Assembly: GCA_902806215.1 (NCBI GenBank)
Contig: CADCVT010000147.1
Location: 1-7,489, forward strand
From: an uncultured Solirubrobacteraceae bacterium
GTDB taxonomy: Bacteria > Actinomycetota > Thermoleophilia > Solirubrobacterales > Solirubrobacteraceae
Length of the DNA stretch: 7,489 bases
Direction of reading: 5' to 3'
The first letter of the stretch is position 1; the number at the start of each line of letters is the position of its first letter. Shown piece by piece: positions 6,313-7,489 of the stretch. Under the pieces are notes generated by a model, which was not told the origin of the DNA, did not search any database, and saw only the letters and a list, made by a program, of their open reading frames with translations. The position numbers were made by a program, and so were the translations under genes.

Positions 6313-6338
6313 CGAGGGGGCCCGTTCGGGCCCCCTCG
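6313..6338. terminator. Strong GC-rich hairpin between convergent genes
   Basis: CGAGGGGGCCC-GTTC-GGGCCCCCTCG has a perfect 11-base stem and a 4-base loop. It starts 8 bases after the stop at 6305 and lies 32 bases beyond the stop of the minus-strand gene ending at 6370. There is no T tract on either side, as is common for actinobacterial terminators. Its symmetry and position suggest it ends transcription from both directions. Confidence 0.85.
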
Positions 6339-6369
6339 GGTCACAACCTCGGGTGTCGCGGTCGCTGTT

Positions 6370-7489
6370 CTAGCGGGCGATCGTCATGCCCGCGGCCTTC
6401 GCCGCGTCCTCGGTCTCCTGACCGAGGTTGATCAGGCACAGCGCGCCGAGGCCGATCTTGCCGCCGGAGGCCTGGTAGGTCTTCATCGCCTCGACCGTCT
6501 GCTCGGGCGTGCGCCAGATGCCGCCGCCGTTCGTGGTCGGGGTGCCGGTCGGGGTCCACTTGTAGACGTCGAACCCGCGCTTGTGGTCGTTGCCGTACAG
6601 GTAGAAGCCGTTGCGGCTCGCCTGCGGGGTCTTGACGGCCCAGGTGTTCGAGTCCTTGAACCGGTAGAAGCCCACCTCGCGCATGCCGCCGACGCCCTGC
6701 TTGCCGAGCGCGACGCCGACGAGCCCGGTCAGGTCGACCACGCGGACGCCGCCGTTGTAGTAGGCGATCGTCATCAGCTTCTCCTTGGGGTGAAGCTGGA
6801 AGACGTGCGCGGTGCAGCCGCCGACGGCGTCGAGGCCGTCGCCCGGGTCGTAGGTGTTGTTCTCGGCCGGGCCGGTGTCGTCGATGTTCCACGAGCCGAC
6901 CTTGACCGGGGCCTTCTCGAGGTCGCCGGTGATGTCGTAGACGTGGACGCCGCCGTTCGGGCACTGGCCGGTGCCGATCGCGCCGACGAACTCGTCCTCG
7001 GCGATCATGAACTTGCGCTCACCGAGGATCGGGTCCTTGATGGTGATCTCGTCGGCCTGGTGCCAGACGTTGATCATCGGGTCCACGACCACGCCGACCG
7101 ACTTGGGCTTGAGCGGGTCGCTCGTGTCGATGATCTCGCCGTGCGACAGGGCGGCCGAGTAGCCGCGCTTGCCGTCGTCGCTGAAGTCGACGTCGTGCGA
7201 CTCGGTGCCCAGGCCGGGGAACGTCTTGAGCGGGAACTTCCCGGCGTCCTTCGGCTTGGTGATGTCGCTGATGTCGGTCAGCTCGATCGCGGGCTGAGCG
7301 CTCGCCACGCTCGTGATGAGCTCGCTGTTCGAGTTGTAGAGGACCTTGCCCGACGGATGCACGGTCATGTTGTGCGACTCGAGCTTGTACGGCACGAAGG
7401 AGATGGCCTTCGGGTTGTACGGATCGGTCACCTCGGCGATGTAGGTGCCGTTGCCCTTGTGATCGTCGAGGTCCTTGCCGAAGCCCAGC
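6370..7489 (-). CDS. LVIVD-type beta-propeller protein (N-terminus beyond window)
   Basis: 372 codons are visible; the frame is open to the window edge, so the 5' end is missing, and it stops at TAG 6370-6372. Numbering starts at the first full visible codon (7488). Repeats of one strand pattern recur: TYIAEVTDPYNPKAIS, AIELTDISDITKPKDAG, GEIIDTSDPLKPKSVG, GVHVYDITGDLEKAPVKVG and GVRVVDLTG. This is typical of LVIVD/YVTN-like propellers, which are usually exported and often bind ligands or partners; I infer the same here, but any signal peptide is out of view. Histidine-containing turns SHNMTVHP (38-45), ESHDVDFSDDGKRGY (96-110), SHG (115-117), VWHQADE (141-147) and CTAHVFQLHP (225-234) resemble the metal-site turns of selenium-binding protein/methanethiol oxidase propellers. 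C176 and C225 could pair. It is convergent with the broken gene and separated from it by a terminator. An enzyme role is speculative. Confidence 0.85.
   Translation of the reverse strand, partial: LGFGKDLDDHKGNGTYIAEVTDPYNPKAISFVPYKLESHNMTVHPSGKVLYNSNSELITSVASAQPAIELTDISDITKPKDAGKFPLKTFPGLGTESHDVDFSDDGKRGYSAALSHGEIIDTSDPLKPKSVGVVVDPMINVWHQADEITIKDPILGERKFMIAEDEFVGAIGTGQCPNGGVHVYDITGDLEKAPVKVGSWNIDDTGPAENNTYDPGDGLDAVGGCTAHVFQLHPKEKLMTIAYYNGGVRVVDLTGLVGVALGKQGVGGMREVGFYRFKDSNTWAVKTPQASRNGFYLYGNDHKRGFDVYKWTPTGTPTTNGGGIWRTPEQTVEAMKTYQASGGKIGLGALCLINLGQETEDAAKAAGMTIAR

Noticed and set aside
5461..6388. Shared 10-mer gatcgtcatg at 5461-5470 and near 6378-6387 as a possible direct repeat
   Set aside because: Too short, not flanking a mobile element, and the second copy is inside the coding end of the propeller gene; probably chance.
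1..7489. tRNA, rRNA, CRISPR arrays, insertion sequences or phage genes
   Set aside because: No cloverleaf-like segment, regularly spaced repeats, transposase/integrase motifs or terminal inverted repeats were seen on either strand.

Overview
The window is very GC-rich, with GC-heavy third codon positions, GTG and TTG starts and almost no Shine-Dalgarno sequences. This fits a free-living high-GC actinobacterium. The style of the genes (a Hanks kinase with a non-PASTA outer domain, a soluble P450, an LVIVD-type propeller) would suit Thermoleophilia/Solirubrobacterales, but that lineage call is inference from general resemblance only.

Left part (1-4008, all minus strand): a tight four-gene cluster, read from right to left. 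The order is a stand-alone STAS-domain protein (3697-4008), a PLP-dependent class I/II aminotransferase (2526-3686, GTG start), a membrane-anchored Hanks-type Ser/Thr kinase (1000-2499) and a PAS-like/GGDEF/EAL protein (949 to beyond base 1). The gaps are 10, 26 and 50 bases, so this is probably one transcription unit. Three of its four products are signalling proteins: an anti-sigma-antagonist-type STAS, a sensor kinase and a c-di-GMP protein whose cyclase half looks dead. The fourth is a metabolic enzyme. Each gene junction carries a short GC-rich inverted repeat; one of them encloses the aminotransferase start codon.

Middle (4009-5430): a 96-base divergent promoter region, then a complete soluble cytochrome P450 of 441 aa on the plus strand with all signature motifs. 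It has no redox partner in the window and may be transcribed leaderless.

Right part (5431-6305, plus strand): a strong but orphan ribosome-binding site, then a damaged gene. Its first reading frame resembles the N-terminal metal-binding part of bacterial zinc-dependent phospholipase C (alpha-toxin type). At a GGGG run near 5887 the coding signal moves to another frame and continues with a C-terminal part I do not recognise. A strong hairpin (6313-6338) lies between this gene and a convergent minus-strand gene. That gene (6370 to beyond 7489) encodes a beta-propeller protein of the LVIVD-repeat type and is cut by the window edge.

No RNA genes, CRISPR arrays, insertion sequences or integrases were seen. 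The most noteworthy points are the STAS/aminotransferase/kinase/c-di-GMP gene set, the hairpin over the aminotransferase start, and the broken phospholipase-like gene with its unrecognised C-terminal part.
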